DNA from: Coprococcus eutactus
GTDB taxonomy: Bacteria; Bacillota; Clostridia; Lachnospirales; Lachnospiraceae
Length of the DNA stretch: 64,000 bases
Assembly (NCBI RefSeq): GCF_025149915.1
Contig: NZ_CP102278.1
Span: forward strand, 1,782,001-1,846,000
Reading direction: 5' to 3'
Part shown: one piece after another, positions 45,872 through 57,244 of the stretch
Position numbering within the stretch: position 1 is the first letter of the stretch
Layout: each line of letters opens with the position of its first letter
Program-made: the position numbers and the translations under genes
The notes under the pieces: model-generated
What the model was told of the DNA's origin: nothing
The model's database searches: none
The model's input: the letters and a program-made list of their open reading frames with translations, nothing else

Positions 45872-46525
45872 TTAATAGCTTCCTGACTGTATCTGTCTGA
45901 GTATTTCGTCCACCATATCCTGATATGTGTCCGATGTAAGAACCAGGATAATACAGAACACCAGGAACACAAGTGCTATTGCGCTCATTATAATACCTGC
46001 GATAGCCATTCCCTTGCCAGGCTTCTTATTCTTAAGACTGATTATACCTGTGATTATACCTGCAATAGCTGAAGCAATTCCAACATACGTAATACAGCAT
46101 CCAAATGTAAGCGAAAAGATACCAAGCACCATAGATGCTATGGATACGCCTTTGCTCTCCTGTGGCTGCATATTATTCTGTGGATATGCCGGACCTCCGC
46201 CCATATTCATATCCTGGTTAGCATAATTCTGTCCGTATGGATCTCCCGGCTGTCCGTAGCCCTGGCCATACTGACCATAATTCTGTCCGTACTGTCCGCC
46301 TGGCTGTCCATAATTCTGTCCATACTGGCCACCCGGCTGACCATAATTCTGATCATACTGTCCACCCGGTTGACCATAATTCTGTCCATACTGGCCACCT
46401 GGCTGACCATAGTTCTGATCGTTCTGTCCATACTGAGGCGCACCTTCATATGGATTCTGCTGTCCCACCTGTCCGTTGTCTTCTGTTGGCTGATAGCCGC
46501 CAAAGCTGTTGTTATCTTCTCCCAT
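45872..46525 (-). CDS. DUF4190-type membrane protein with Gly/Gln/Tyr repeats
   Basis: 217 residues from ATG 46525 (GGAAG just upstream); an in-frame ATG at 46564 is an alternative. The N-terminal half is disordered, with four 11-residue repeats of the form GQNYGQPGGQY. Two hydrophobic segments follow (ASMVLGIFSLTFGCCITYVG, GMAIAGIIMSAIALVFLVF), separated by KNKKPGKG, the DUF4190 pattern. Function unknown; the repeat region may mediate self-association at the membrane. The 33-bp DNA repeats (46257-46425) could vary in number between strains. Confidence 0.85.
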   Translation of the reverse strand: MGEDNNSFGGYQPTEDNGQVGQQNPYEGAPQYGQNDQNYGQPGGQYGQNYGQPGGQYDQNYGQPGGQYGQNYGQPGGQYGQNYGQYGQGYGQPGDPYGQNYANQDMNMGGGPAYPQNNMQPQESKGVSIASMVLGIFSLTFGCCITYVGIASAIAGIITGIISLKNKKPGKGMAIAGIIMSAIALVFLVFCIILVLTSDTYQDMVDEILRQIQSGSY

Positions 46526-46633
46526 CTCTTCCTGCCTTTCATTTATAACTTTTTTATAACCCATACTTTCCCTTAGTCGAAAAATATCTGTTCTGATTAT
46601 CTCACACATGCCGGTTAGTGTCAATTAACCTAC

Positions 46634-46672
46634 ATAAAAAAAGAAACACATCACCCAATTACGAATGATGTG
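46634..46672 (-). terminator. groEL terminator
   Basis: CACATCA (46647-46653) pairs with TGATGTG (46666-46672); on the minus strand the stem is followed by a T-run interrupted once (complement of 46634-46646). Located about 60 bases after groEL. Confidence 0.7.
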
Positions 46673-46729
46673 ATCCTTTTTTATCTTAGTCTTTGCATTT
46701 TACTGCGAAATCGTGTCTGACTCTATTCC

Positions 46730-48367
<1,638 letters not shown>

Positions 48368-48497
48368 CTACCTCCATATCTTGATCTATCATTACCTTGA
48401 TCTATCATTTCGTCTTATTATTTATTCCGGTCAAACATTACATCACAATATATGTTATATCCTTCTTACGTGTATCGGATCAGTCTCAAGAGATTGA

Positions 48498-48785
48498 TTA
48501 TTTCTCTACGATTGCAAGAATGCTGTCCTGCTTGATAACTATGTACTCCTCATCGTCAAGCTTTACCTCTGAGCCTGCGAACTTCTGATATATTACAGTA
48601 TCTCCAACCTTAACATCCATAGGAACAAGCTTGCCATCAACAACTGCTCCAGGACCTACCTCAATAACCTCTGCATACTGTGGCTTTTCCTTTGCCTGAC
48701 CTGGCAAAACTATTCCAGACTTTGTTGTCTCCTCTGCTACTGACTGCTTTAATACTACTCTGTCTCCAAGTGGTCTCAACTTCAT
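48498..48785 (-). CDS. groS: Co-chaperonin GroES
   Basis: 95 residues from ATG 48785 (AGGAGG upstream). MKLRPLGDRVVLKQ, mobile loop KSGIVLPGQAKEKP, and VGDTVIYQKFAGSEVKLD identify Cpn10. It caps GroEL. A perfect CIRCE operator lies 56 bases upstream. Confidence 0.99.
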   Translation of the reverse strand: MKLRPLGDRVVLKQSVAEETTKSGIVLPGQAKEKPQYAEVIEVGPGAVVDGKLVPMDVKVGDTVIYQKFAGSEVKLDDEEYIVIKQDSILAIVEK

Positions 48786-48840
48786 GATATATACCTCCTG
48801 ATTTCTTATTTTTCTATTACTCTTCTTTTCACCTTTGTTT

Positions 48841-48867
48841 TTAGCACTCATTTTATGTGAGTGCTAA
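48841..48867 (-). promoter_or_regulatory. CIRCE operator of groESL
   Basis: TTAGCACTC, nine-base spacer, GAGTGCTAA: an exact match to the HrcA-binding CIRCE element. On its upstream side the minus strand shows TTGATT and TAGAAT boxes 16 bases apart, a plausible promoter. Heat-inducible repression by HrcA is expected. Confidence 0.97.
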
Positions 48868-48937
48868 CACTGTTTTATATTCTATACATTTCTATAAAAA
48901 AATCAACCCTTATTTTCTAAAAAAATTATAAAACTGA

Positions 48938-49813
48938 TTATTTGAATAGTGTTGTCCTTGCATAGTCGAACAGATACTGCTGTGCATATCCTCCAAGATC
49001 TCCGAATTTATTCACCGCAAATGCCTCTATGTCCTGTTTCTTTGTATCTTTTCCGTCAAAATACATCTGCTCCATTATCCTCTTCATCCACACATCCACA
49101 GGAAACGCTTCCCGTCTGCCAAGTCCGAACAACAGAACGCAGTTTGCAACCTTTTCCCCAACGCCCTTTATCGTCATTAACAGTTCCCTTGCCTGTGCTA
49201 TGTCCAGCTCGTCCAGCTTCTCCTTTGTGACTGCACCTGAATACACTGCCTCCGTAGCATTTTTGATATACGGAGCCCGGAATCCCACTTTGCACTCCCT
49301 GAGTTCTTCCTCTGTTGCATCATGCAGCCTCTGAACATCCGGGAATACATAAAATGCCTCACCGTTATATCCTATGACTTCATCACCAAATCTATGCGAT
49401 ATATTTTTTACGCACTGCTTGATCTGCGGTATACTCTTATTCTGTGATACGATAAATGATATAAGTGTCTCAAAAAAATCCTGGTTTAATATGTGGATTC
49501 CACTCTTCTCATCAACAGCCGTCTTCAGTGCCCCATCTGCCTTTATAACACTTTGCTTAATAAGTCCATAATCATTGTCCATATCAAGATACAACTTCCA
49601 TATTCCTTCATAATCCTCCATGGATGAACCATATATCCTGAGCACCTTGTCTGTCTGCTCCATCTTTACTGCTCTGCCAAATGCCACGACTTCATACACT
49701 TCTTCGTCAAGCTTATCAAAATGGAAACACTGACCGCACTCAAGTATCTGAGAGAGTGTAAAATCATTCACACCGTCTACTGTTACTATATTATTCTCAC
49801 AACTTACTTTCAT
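48938..49813 (-). CDS. 8-oxoguanine DNA glycosylase/AP lyase, OGG1-like
   Basis: 291 residues from ATG 49813 (AGGTG eight bases upstream). N-terminal OGG-type domain (FTLSQILECGQCFHFDKL), HhH-GPD domain with FIVSQNKSIPQI, hairpin LLMTIKGVGEKVANCVLLFG and catalytic Asp in EAFPVDVWMKRIM. The Lys in TIKGVGEKVA is the expected nucleophile. Removes oxidised guanine from DNA. Monocistronic. Confidence 0.88.
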   Translation of the reverse strand: MKVSCENNIVTVDGVNDFTLSQILECGQCFHFDKLDEEVYEVVAFGRAVKMEQTDKVLRIYGSSMEDYEGIWKLYLDMDNDYGLIKQSVIKADGALKTAVDEKSGIHILNQDFFETLISFIVSQNKSIPQIKQCVKNISHRFGDEVIGYNGEAFYVFPDVQRLHDATEEELRECKVGFRAPYIKNATEAVYSGAVTKEKLDELDIAQARELLMTIKGVGEKVANCVLLFGLGRREAFPVDVWMKRIMEQMYFDGKDTKKQDIEAFAVNKFGDLGGYAQQYLFDYARTTLFK

Positions 49814-50036
49814 CTTCTGTACACCTGCCATTTCCTGTATCTAAAATCTCATGAATTGCACTATATCTTTATCTATCTTAAGCATACCGCGTATCAACCG
49901 TCTAATAATACTTATTTGTAAATTACCTTTATAAAACACACCAGACTATTGTATAATACACGTATATTATTTTCAACGTCACTTATATTATGGTAAACGG
50001 AAATAATTGCCTATATTTAAATTCACAGGAGGACTT

Positions 50037-50756
50037 ATGGCAGAACAAATATATACCATTCCGGTAAACGATGCATTTGACAGTGAATGCGAATGTCCTA
50101 TGTGCCAGATGCAAAAGGAACTTGAACGAAACGCAATCGAATACACTATGGGACCAAGCTATATGGAGGATGACAATCGCGCCATGACTGACAAGCTTGG
50201 ATTCTGCAGTCATCACCTGAGACTTCTCTATCAAGAAAAGAACCGCCTGGGACTGGCTCTCATGATGAACACCCATATGAACAAAACTATCAAGGATATG
50301 AAGGAGCTTGCGGCTAAAGGTCCCGCGTCAAAGGCTGGTCTATTCGGCAAAAGCACTCCAAACGCCCCTATAGTCGACTACATCGATAATATGGAAAAAA
50401 GCTGCTTTATATGTGGGCGCATGGACAATATGTTCGTTAGATATGTGGACACTATCTTCCACATGTGGAAGAAGGACGCCGAATTCAGAGAGAAATTTGC
50501 GAGCTCTAAGGGATTTTGTACATATCACTATGGTATCCTCTACAAGACAGGTCAGAGCAAGCTGAGCAAAGAGCAATACAGCGAATTCATCAACGCTTTA
50601 AACAAAGTCTTCTTTGAGGGAATGGAGAGAGTGAACGAAGACATCAGCTGGTTCATCGACAAATTCGACTACAGATATAAGAATGAACCTTGGAAGAATT
50701 CCAAAGACTCCGTACAAAGAGGAATCATCAAAATGGGACATACATTTGTGGAATGA
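50037..50756 (+). CDS. DUF6062-type Cys/His-rich protein
   Basis: 239 residues from ATG 50037 (ACAGGAGG upstream). Paired motifs CECPMCQMQ ... FCSHHLRLL in the first half and CFICGRMD ... FCTYHYGIL in the second half repeat the same CxxC/CxxH arrangement, suggesting two related metal sites. It is soluble. Function unknown, common in Lachnospiraceae. The IS256 copy lies 115 bases downstream and does not break it. Confidence 0.8.
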   Translation: MAEQIYTIPVNDAFDSECECPMCQMQKELERNAIEYTMGPSYMEDDNRAMTDKLGFCSHHLRLLYQEKNRLGLALMMNTHMNKTIKDMKELAAKGPASKAGLFGKSTPNAPIVDYIDNMEKSCFICGRMDNMFVRYVDTIFHMWKKDAEFREKFASSKGFCTYHYGILYKTGQSKLSKEQYSEFINALNKVFFEGMERVNEDISWFIDKFDYRYKNEPWKNSKDSVQRGIIKMGHTFVE

Positions 50757-50870
50757 TGGATAAATAATGCTGAATAAATAAAAATGGATAAATATAAAAA
50801 TATCTGAAAATAACAGTTATAAAACAAAAGTAAAAAGTCATCTGCTCATGCTATCAATGACGAAACACGC

Positions 50871-52351
50871 GGGAGCATCCCAAAGTTTGTGTAAACCTCC
50901 AAACTGATGTAAGATAAAATTACTCAGTTTGGAGGTTATTTTTATGGCAAGAAGAAAAGACAGCCCACAAAAAGCAGCAATGAGAGAAATGATGCGTGAT
51001 TATCTGAAGAATAATGATATCAGCATCAAAGACGGCACCGATGTAAACAGTATCATGCGTGACATGATGTCTGTCATTTTGGAAGGTGCTTTGGATGAAG
51101 AACTGGATGAAGAATTAGGATATTCCAAGTACGACTATCGAAACAAAGAAACAGACAATAGTAGAAATGGACATTCCAGCAAAACCATGCACACCAGTTA
51201 TGGAGATATGGATGTGGCAATCCCAAGGGATCGTAATGGTGATTATGAACCACAGCTGATTAAAAAATATCAGAATACCGTAACTCAGGACATGGAAGAA
51301 AAAATACTTTCCATGTATGCCAAGGGAATGACAACTGGAGACATTGAATCCCACATGCGTGAATTATACGATATTGATATTTCTGACAGCACAATCAGCC
51401 GGATCACAGACAAAATCCTGCCGATTGTAAAAGAATGGCAGGAACGCCCTTTGGAAGAAGTGTATGCTGTAGTATTTATGGATGCAATCCACTATCACGT
51501 CCGCAGTGAAGGACGTATTGTAAAACGTGCGGTTTACATTGCCCTTGGTATCGATATGAATGGGAAAAAAGATGTTCTTGGAATGTATGTTGGAGAAAAC
51601 GAAAGTGCGAAGTTCTGGCTTTCTATCATGAATGGATTAAAAAACAGAGGCGTTGAGGATATCCTGATTGCATGCGTTGATGGTTTAAATGGATTTCCAC
51701 AGGCAATCGAGGCTGTTTATCCAAAAACAGAGATTCAGCAGTGTATCATCCATCAGATCCGTAATTCAACGAAGTTTGTTTCTTACAAAGATATCAAAAA
51801 ACTGATGGCTGATCTGAAGCTTGTATATGCGGCTCCAACGGAAGAAACCGCTTTAAATGAACTGGAACTGTTCAAGGATAAATGGGATTCCAAGTACCCG
51901 AAAATCTATAAATCCTGGCATGATAACTGGGCAACACTGTCCACTTATTTCAAATATCCAGAGGCAGTAAGACGGCTGATTTATACCACAAATGCCATTG
52001 AAGGATTCAACCGCCAGCTCCGGAAAGTGACCAAAAGCAAAACGGTTTTTCCGTCGGATGACAGCCTTTTGAAAATGCTGTATCTGGCAACCATGGATAT
52101 CACGAAAAAATGGACCGGACACAGGCAGGACTGGGGACAGATCCATTCCCAGCTTGAAATTTATTTTGAAGAACGTCTGGCGGGACGGAACCTGTAAAGC
52201 AGTCAATTTTAGGCAGGTTTTATTGACATGCCTAAAAACTACTGTATAATGCAGATATGGGCAGAATCCGGAAAATCGGCTCTGCCCATTTGTAACTATT
52301 CACAAATCTTATATCAGTTTTTAACGTTTACACAAAACTTGAAACGGTCTC
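50871..52351 (+). mobile_element. IS256-family insertion sequence, copy 2 (1481 bp)
   Basis: Same ends and length as the copy at 5612-7092, same orientation. Target duplication AAACACGC at 50863-50870 and 52352-52359. Inserted between a DUF6062-type gene and a papain-like amidase gene without interrupting either. Confidence 0.95.
50944..52197 (+). CDS. IS256-family (mutator-type) transposase, copy 2
   Basis: Protein identical to the 5685-6938 product over all 417 residues, with the same RBS and start. Identity of both copies, without any visible base change, argues for recent transposition and intact function. Confidence 0.97.
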   Translation: MARRKDSPQKAAMREMMRDYLKNNDISIKDGTDVNSIMRDMMSVILEGALDEELDEELGYSKYDYRNKETDNSRNGHSSKTMHTSYGDMDVAIPRDRNGDYEPQLIKKYQNTVTQDMEEKILSMYAKGMTTGDIESHMRELYDIDISDSTISRITDKILPIVKEWQERPLEEVYAVVFMDAIHYHVRSEGRIVKRAVYIALGIDMNGKKDVLGMYVGENESAKFWLSIMNGLKNRGVEDILIACVDGLNGFPQAIEAVYPKTEIQQCIIHQIRNSTKFVSYKDIKKLMADLKLVYAAPTEETALNELELFKDKWDSKYPKIYKSWHDNWATLSTYFKYPEAVRRLIYTTNAIEGFNRQLRKVTKSKTVFPSDDSLLKMLYLATMDITKKWTGHRQDWGQIHSQLEIYFEERLAGRNL

Positions 52352-52427
52352 AAACACGCCGCCATTGTCACATATGCAGATGACTTTTTTATGGTTTTAT
52401 ATTGTAATATTACTTGTCAGCTGACTA

Positions 52428-53150
52428 TCAGCCGACTTTCCAAGACATGATACCGATACCATCTGTCAATGACGTTTTTCCGACATTCATATCATTTGCA
52501 GTATCTGAGTCAGCCGATATTACACTTTCTATCCTATTGACTACTCTATCGTCTATTCTGTTGCCTATTTCATTGTCTATTCCATGATGGTGCTTATATT
52601 TCTCATGCAGATATGCTCTATAATCTGCAAGGCGTCCCGTGAACACAGGTTTAAGCATAGTGCATTTTCCGAAATCTCCAGGCTTTACCAATCCCGGTTT
52701 CTTGTGGAATATATCAACTCCGGCATTTCTAAGTACTGCCGCTACGAATTGAGAACAAAAATAATTATATTCTCTGTCCATGGCTCTATGAAAAAATACA
52801 CTGAACACTCCAAGGAAATTATAACCATATCGCTCAGGATGCTTCTTGAATCTTACCAATTCCCGCTGTATGTGGTCATATTGTCTTTTTGTCACATTGA
52901 GCTCGTACACTGTACATCTAGTTTCTTTATGCTTGCCAAATATACCCTTCTCTATATTCTCACTGATGAACCCACCGTTAAACGGGTTGTACATACCTCT
53001 TCTTGCAAAACTGTACATTTCATTGAGACTGATATCAAGAGCCAGAGATGTGTGACTATATGGTTCCCTGGTAAACAGCTTTATCAGATTTGATGGTATC
53101 GTCTCCGTCTTGGACAGAAGTATATATATCCTCTTGTAATCGTATTCCAT
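52428..53150 (-). CDS. Permuted papain-like (NlpC/P60-related, YiiX-like) hydrolase
   Basis: 240 residues. His in REPYSHTSLALD and Cys in YNYFCSQFVAAVLRNAG are the catalytic pair in the permuted order of YiiX/LRAT-type NlpC/P60 enzymes; GYNFLGVF and KPGDF are also typical. Probable amidase or thioesterase acting on a peptide or lipid substrate. No signal peptide. The last 50 residues are a low-similarity tail (GNRIDDRVVNRIESV). Confidence 0.75.
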   Translation of the reverse strand: MEYDYKRIYILLSKTETIPSNLIKLFTREPYSHTSLALDISLNEMYSFARRGMYNPFNGGFISENIEKGIFGKHKETRCTVYELNVTKRQYDHIQRELVRFKKHPERYGYNFLGVFSVFFHRAMDREYNYFCSQFVAAVLRNAGVDIFHKKPGLVKPGDFGKCTMLKPVFTGRLADYRAYLHEKYKHHHGIDNEIGNRIDDRVVNRIESVISADSDTANDMNVGKTSLTDGIGIMSWKVG

Positions 53151-53279
53151 AATTTCTTTCCAATCACATGTATTTGATACGCACGCCTCCCCTTAAGGCG
53201 TGTGCTCATCCCCACATATTTTCATATAATATCTGCAGATCAAAGTCAGTACTGCAGATTCTGTAATACATTGTATCTC

Positions 53280-54956
53280 TTACTTGCCTGGCTTGTATGA
53301 ACTCTTGAGTGATACAATCCTGTTATACACAGGGTGCTCACTTGTCGAATCCTTTGAGTCAACACAGAAGAATCCATTTCTGAGGAACTGGAACGCCTCA
53401 CCTGGCTGAGCATCCTCAAACGCCTTCTCAAGCTTACATCCCTGTTTGATGACAAGCGAATTTGGATTGAGGTTTAATGTACCGTCATCGTTGAGTTTTC
53501 CCTTCTCCTCGTCGATGATATTCTCGTACAGACGAACTTCAGCATCTATGGCACTCTCAGCTGATACCCAGTGTATGGTTCCCTTTACCTTACGGCCCTC
53601 AAAACCTGAGCCACTTCTTGTCTCAGGATCATATGTACAATGAATTGTTGTCACATTGCCATCCTCATCTTTCTCAAAGCCAACGCACTTTACAAAATAT
53701 GCGTTCTTGAGGCGAACCTCATTGCCAGGGAAAAGTCTGAAATACTTCTTTGGTGGCTCCTCCATGAAGTCCTCTCTCTCTATATATAAATACTTGCTGA
53801 ATGCAACCTTTCTGCTTCCAAGCTCCTCATTCTCCTGATTGTTCTCCACATCAAGATACTCAACCTGATCCTCAGGATAGTTGTCTATGACAAGCTTTAC
53901 AGGGTCTACAACAGCCATGTATCTCTTTGCTGTGAGCTTTAAGTCATCACGCACACAATACTCAAGCATAGCATAGTCAACAGATGACTGGCTCTTTGAT
54001 ATTCCAACCAGCTCCATAAATTTCTTGATGGCAGATGGTGTAAATCCTCTTCTTCTGAGGGCAGCTATACTTACAAGACGTGGATCATCCCATCCATCAA
54101 CTATTCCATCCTCAACGAGCTTCTTTATGTATCTCTTACCTGTTATTACATTTGTAAGGTAAAGCTTTGCAAACTCTATCTGCTTTGGTGTGCCGTCAGG
54201 TGAATCCTTGTAGCCAAGCTCCATAACAACCCAGTCATACAGAGGTCTGTGATCCTCGAACTCAAGTGTACATATGGAATGTGTAACACCCTCGATCGCA
54301 TCCTCGATAGGATGGGCAAAATCATACATTGGATAGATGCACCACTTGTCGCCTGTATTGTGATGGTTCATTCTTGCTATTCTGTAGATGATCGGATCTC
54401 TCATGTTGATGTTAGGGCTTGCCATATCTATCTTCGCACGAAGTACCTTGCTTCCATCAGGGAACTCACCATTCTTCATCCTCTCAAACAGATCAAGATT
54501 CTCCTCGATACTTCTGTCTCTATATGGGCTGTTCTTACCAGGCTCTGTGAGTGTTCCCCTGTACTCTCTGATCTCATCCGGTGTGAGATCACACACATAT
54601 GCCTTGCCCTTTTTGATAAGCTTTATCGCTGCCTCGTACATCTGATCAAAATAGTTAGATGCAAAGAACACTCGGTCACCAAAGTCTGCGCCAAGCCACT
54701 TCACATCTGCAAGTATGGACTCGACGAACTCTGTCTTCTCCTTTGTAGGGTTTGTGTCGTCAAATCTGAGATTGAACTGTCCGCCATACTGCTTTGCCAG
54801 ACCGTAATTTAAAAGTATTGATTTGGCATGTCCTATATGTAAATATCCATTTGGCTCCGGTGGGAATCTGGTGACGATCTTCGGAACCTTTCCCTCAGCT
54901 ATATCTTTCTCAATTATCTGTTCAATGAAATTCTTACCTGTCATCTCTTCAGCCAT
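53280..54956 (-). CDS. glnS: Glutamine--tRNA ligase
   Basis: 558 residues, GGGAGG before ATG. Class I synthetase: [17 protein letters not shown] (HIGH motif), [10 protein letters not shown], and [23 protein letters not shown] (KMSKS region), followed by the GlnRS anticodon-binding barrels ([20 protein letters not shown]). Directly charges tRNA-Gln. Presence of GlnRS is patchy in Clostridia, many of which use the indirect GatCAB route. Confidence 0.97.
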   Translation of the reverse strand: MAEEMTGKNFIEQIIEKDIAEGKVPKIVTRFPPEPNGYLHIGHAKSILLNYGLAKQYGGQFNLRFDDTNPTKEKTEFVESILADVKWLGADFGDRVFFASNYFDQMYEAAIKLIKKGKAYVCDLTPDEIREYRGTLTEPGKNSPYRDRSIEENLDLFERMKNGEFPDGSKVLRAKIDMASPNINMRDPIIYRIARMNHHNTGDKWCIYPMYDFAHPIEDAIEGVTHSICTLEFEDHRPLYDWVVMELGYKDSPDGTPKQIEFAKLYLTNVITGKRYIKKLVEDGIVDGWDDPRLVSIAALRRRGFTPSAIKKFMELVGISKSQSSVDYAMLEYCVRDDLKLTAKRYMAVVDPVKLVIDNYPEDQVEYLDVENNQENEELGSRKVAFSKYLYIEREDFMEEPPKKYFRLFPGNEVRLKNAYFVKCVGFEKDEDGNVTTIHCTYDPETRSGSGFEGRKVKGTIHWVSAESAIDAEVRLYENIIDEEKGKLNDDGTLNLNPNSLVIKQGCKLEKAFEDAQPGEAFQFLRNGFFCVDSKDSTSEHPVYNRIVSLKSSYKPGK

Positions 54957-55207
54957 TTTATTGCCTCCCGCTTATAATATAAAGACGCATCAACATACGT
55001 GCGTACGGCGTCTGTATGTATCATATTTTCCCGTGTTTCAATAGTTTTTACCCTATTTTTGCACGCGATTATAATTATTTTACCATACTTTTGCCACTTG
55101 TACCACAATTATCTTTTGATTTGCAATAATTTTCACAACAAATACAAATATTCCGCTTGATTTTTCACATCTGTTTTGGTATAGTTATTATTGCTTTTGG
55201 AAAGCAA

Positions 55208-55280
55208 GCTACTATAGCTCAGGTGGTAGAGCGCAACATTGGTAATGTTGAGGTCACGGGTCCGACTCCCGTTAGTAGCT
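55208..55280 (+). tRNA. tRNA-Thr (anticodon GGT)
   Basis: Acceptor arms GCTACTA and TAGTAGC pair fully; D arm GCTC...GAGC; anticodon stem CAACA/TGTTG with loop TTGGTAA (GGT, decoding ACC and ACT); T stem ACGGG/CCCGT. The T loop reads TCCGACT, with C where the usual U55 stands. No encoded CCA end. It lies between the divergent glnS and convergent sigH genes. Confidence 0.93.
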
Positions 55281-55296
55281 TTTATTTTTTTGCAAA

Positions 55297-55329
55297 AAAA
55301 TGGAAACAGCTTCACGCTGTTCCCATTTT
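55297..55329. terminator. Bidirectional terminator between tRNA-Thr and sigH
   Basis: AAAATGGAAACAGC and GCTGTTCCCATTTT pair with one mismatch and a five-base loop, with T-rich or A-rich flanks on both sides. Ends the tRNA transcript and the sigH transcript. Confidence 0.7.
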
Positions 55330-55353
55330 AGTTGAATCTCTTAATTTGTGTTT

Positions 55354-55944
55354 TTATATGTTTCTGAGTTTAGTTCGTATACGCTGTATCGCATTATCTA
55401 TAGATTTTGCAGGTTTGCCCAGCTTTAAGCCAATCTCTTCATACGATGCCCCTGTCAAATATTCTTTCAAGACCATTATCTCCAGCTTTGACAGTTTCCT
55501 GTCTATGGTCTTTAATATATCTGACTCTCTAAGCCTTGCCATCATAATCTCTTCCGGATTGGTAATAACACCACTGTCCATTTCATCAAGCGGACTCATA
55601 TATTCACTTTTTTCATCACCATATATTGATATGTAATGATTAAGCGGTGTATTTTTCTGGCTATTTGAACTGCTGACTGCTGTGAGCATCTGTCTTCTCA
55701 CACACGTAAATGCAAAAGTTTTGAACGACGCTCCTCTATCCGGCTTATAATCATTTATCGCCTTTATCAGCCCTATCATACCTTCCTGTATAAGATCTTC
55801 TTCATCTGCTCCGATAATATAAAGGCTTCTGCTCTGCCTGGTCACCAGAGGGCCATATCTTTTTATAAGTGTCTCCATAGCCTCATTATTCTTTTCCGTT
55901 CCGATTAACTCAAGCAATTCATTATCTGATAAATCCGAATACAT
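55354..55944 (-). CDS. sigH: RNA polymerase sigma factor SigH-type
   Basis: 196 residues, RBS GAGGAA. Region 2: MIGLIKAINDYKPDRGASFKTFAFTCVRRQM; region 4: LSKLEIMVLKEYLTGASYEEIGLKLGKPAKSIDNAIQRIRTKL. In Bacillus and clostridia SigH drives transition-state and early sporulation genes. Located after rlmB, as in the conserved cysS-mrnC-rlmB-yacP-sigH order, but yacP is absent here. Confidence 0.88.
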   Translation of the reverse strand: MYSDLSDNELLELIGTEKNNEAMETLIKRYGPLVTRQSRSLYIIGADEEDLIQEGMIGLIKAINDYKPDRGASFKTFAFTCVRRQMLTAVSSSNSQKNTPLNHYISIYGDEKSEYMSPLDEMDSGVITNPEEIMMARLRESDILKTIDRKLSKLEIMVLKEYLTGASYEEIGLKLGKPAKSIDNAIQRIRTKLRNI

Positions 55945-55956
55945 ATAATGTTCCTC

Positions 55957-56739
55957 TTACTTACCCATTCTCTGCCTTACTACCTCGTAGGCCAGAACTC
56001 CCGCTGCAACAGATGCGTTAAGTGAATCGATATCCCCCTTCATAGGAACTGATACAACATAATCACACTTTTCTTTCACAAGTCTGCTCACACCATTTCC
56101 CTCGTTGCCAATAACAAGTCCGAGCGAACCCGTGAGATTGCATTTGTACATGAGCTCTCCATCCATGTCAGCACACGCAAACCACATACCACGCTCTTTA
56201 AGCTCCTCTATGGTCTTGCTGATATTTGTAACCTTAGCAACAGGTGTGTAGTTGATGGCACCTGCCGACGCCTTTACGACGGTGGCTGTTATACCGACTG
56301 CACGTCTCTTTGGAATTATGACTCCATGTGCACCACACAGATTTGCTGTTCTTATGATCGCACCGAGGTTATGTGGATCCTCTATCTCATCAAGTATGAA
56401 GAAAAATGGGTCCTCGCCCCTGCTCTCTGCAAGTGCAAACATATCCTCTATCTCAGCATACTTGTAGGCAGCAGCGTGGGCGATAACGCCCTGGTGTTTT
56501 CCCGCCTGTGACATCTGATTTAACTTATCCTTTGAGAGATAGTTTATCACTGTGTCCTGCTTCTTTGCCTCTCTGACTATGCTGTTCACCACGCCATCTC
56601 TGCATCCGTCAAGGACATACAGCTTATCTATAGTCTTTCCTGATCTGAAAGCCTCAAGCACTGCATTTCTTCCCTCTATGACAAATGCCTCCTCAGCATT
56701 TTCATTTACATCGTTGTTGTTCTCAAATTCTCTGCTCAT
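55957..56739 (-). CDS. rlmB: 23S rRNA (guanosine-2'-O)-methyltransferase RlmB
   Basis: 260 residues from ATG 56739 (GGAGAG upstream). SpoU/TrmH family: FVIEGRNAVLEAFRSG, LDEIEDPHNLGAIIRTANLCGAHGVIIPKRR, LVIGNEGNGVSRLVKEKCD and VPMKGDIDSLNASVAAGVLAYE, the three knot motifs that bind SAM. Predicted to methylate G2251 of 23S rRNA. One base after mrnC. Confidence 0.95.
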   Translation of the reverse strand: MSREFENNNDVNENAEEAFVIEGRNAVLEAFRSGKTIDKLYVLDGCRDGVVNSIVREAKKQDTVINYLSKDKLNQMSQAGKHQGVIAHAAAYKYAEIEDMFALAESRGEDPFFFILDEIEDPHNLGAIIRTANLCGAHGVIIPKRRAVGITATVVKASAGAINYTPVAKVTNISKTIEELKERGMWFACADMDGELMYKCNLTGSLGLVIGNEGNGVSRLVKEKCDYVVSVPMKGDIDSLNASVAAGVLAYEVVRQRMGK

Positions 56740-56740
56740 A

Positions 56741-57244
56741 TTACTCTCCATCCACCGTCACGGTGTCTTCTTCATATTTATCTGTCTCTGCAATTTTCTC
56801 TTTATTTTCGTCAGGTTCAGGCATTGACAGTATCAATTTGGTGATTTCAAACATTCTGTCATACTGCTTATCGAGATAAAGATATCCTATAAGGCACTCA
56901 AATCCGGTCGCCATACGGTACTGCCCCACCGTGGCATTCTTGGCTGTGGAATGTGTCTTTGTATTTCTTCCTCTCTTGTATATCCACTCTTCATCATCGG
57001 TGAGAAGTCCATTGTCTAGCAGATAAATGATATATCCCGCCTGTGCTTCAGCCTTAACCTTCTGGCTGACTTCTTTGTGATATTTGTATGCTTGCTTATT
57101 GTCCTTCGTGACCGCAAGTGTCTTTATGAGAAGATCAAACACACTGTCGCCTATATATGCCAGGGACAGCGGCGAATACTCTCTGGGATTGGTATACGTC
57201 ACTCCTAGTATCTCAGTAAAATAGCTGTCTATGCTCTTTTCCAT
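56741..57244 (-). CDS. mrnC: Mini-ribonuclease III
   Basis: 167 residues. [19 protein letters not shown] is the RNase III-like signature without a double-stranded-RNA-binding domain; also [36 protein letters not shown]. Matures 23S rRNA ends. Overlaps the cysS end by 16 bases, with GAGGG inside cysS as RBS. The acidic tail ([20 protein letters not shown]) is a little longer than usual. Confidence 0.95.
   Translation of the reverse strand: MEKSIDSYFTEILGVTYTNPREYSPLSLAYIGDSVFDLLIKTLAVTKDNKQAYKYHKEVSQKVKAEAQAGYIIYLLDNGLLTDDEEWIYKRGRNTKTHSTAKNATVGQYRMATGFECLIGYLYLDKQYDRMFEITKLILSMPEPDENKEKIAETDKYEEDTVTVDGE

Noticed and set aside
46257..46425. 33-bp tandem repeats resembling a CRISPR array
   Set aside because: They lie in frame within the DUF4190 gene and encode GQNYGQPGGQY repeats with no unique spacers. 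No CRISPR array or cas gene is seen in the window.
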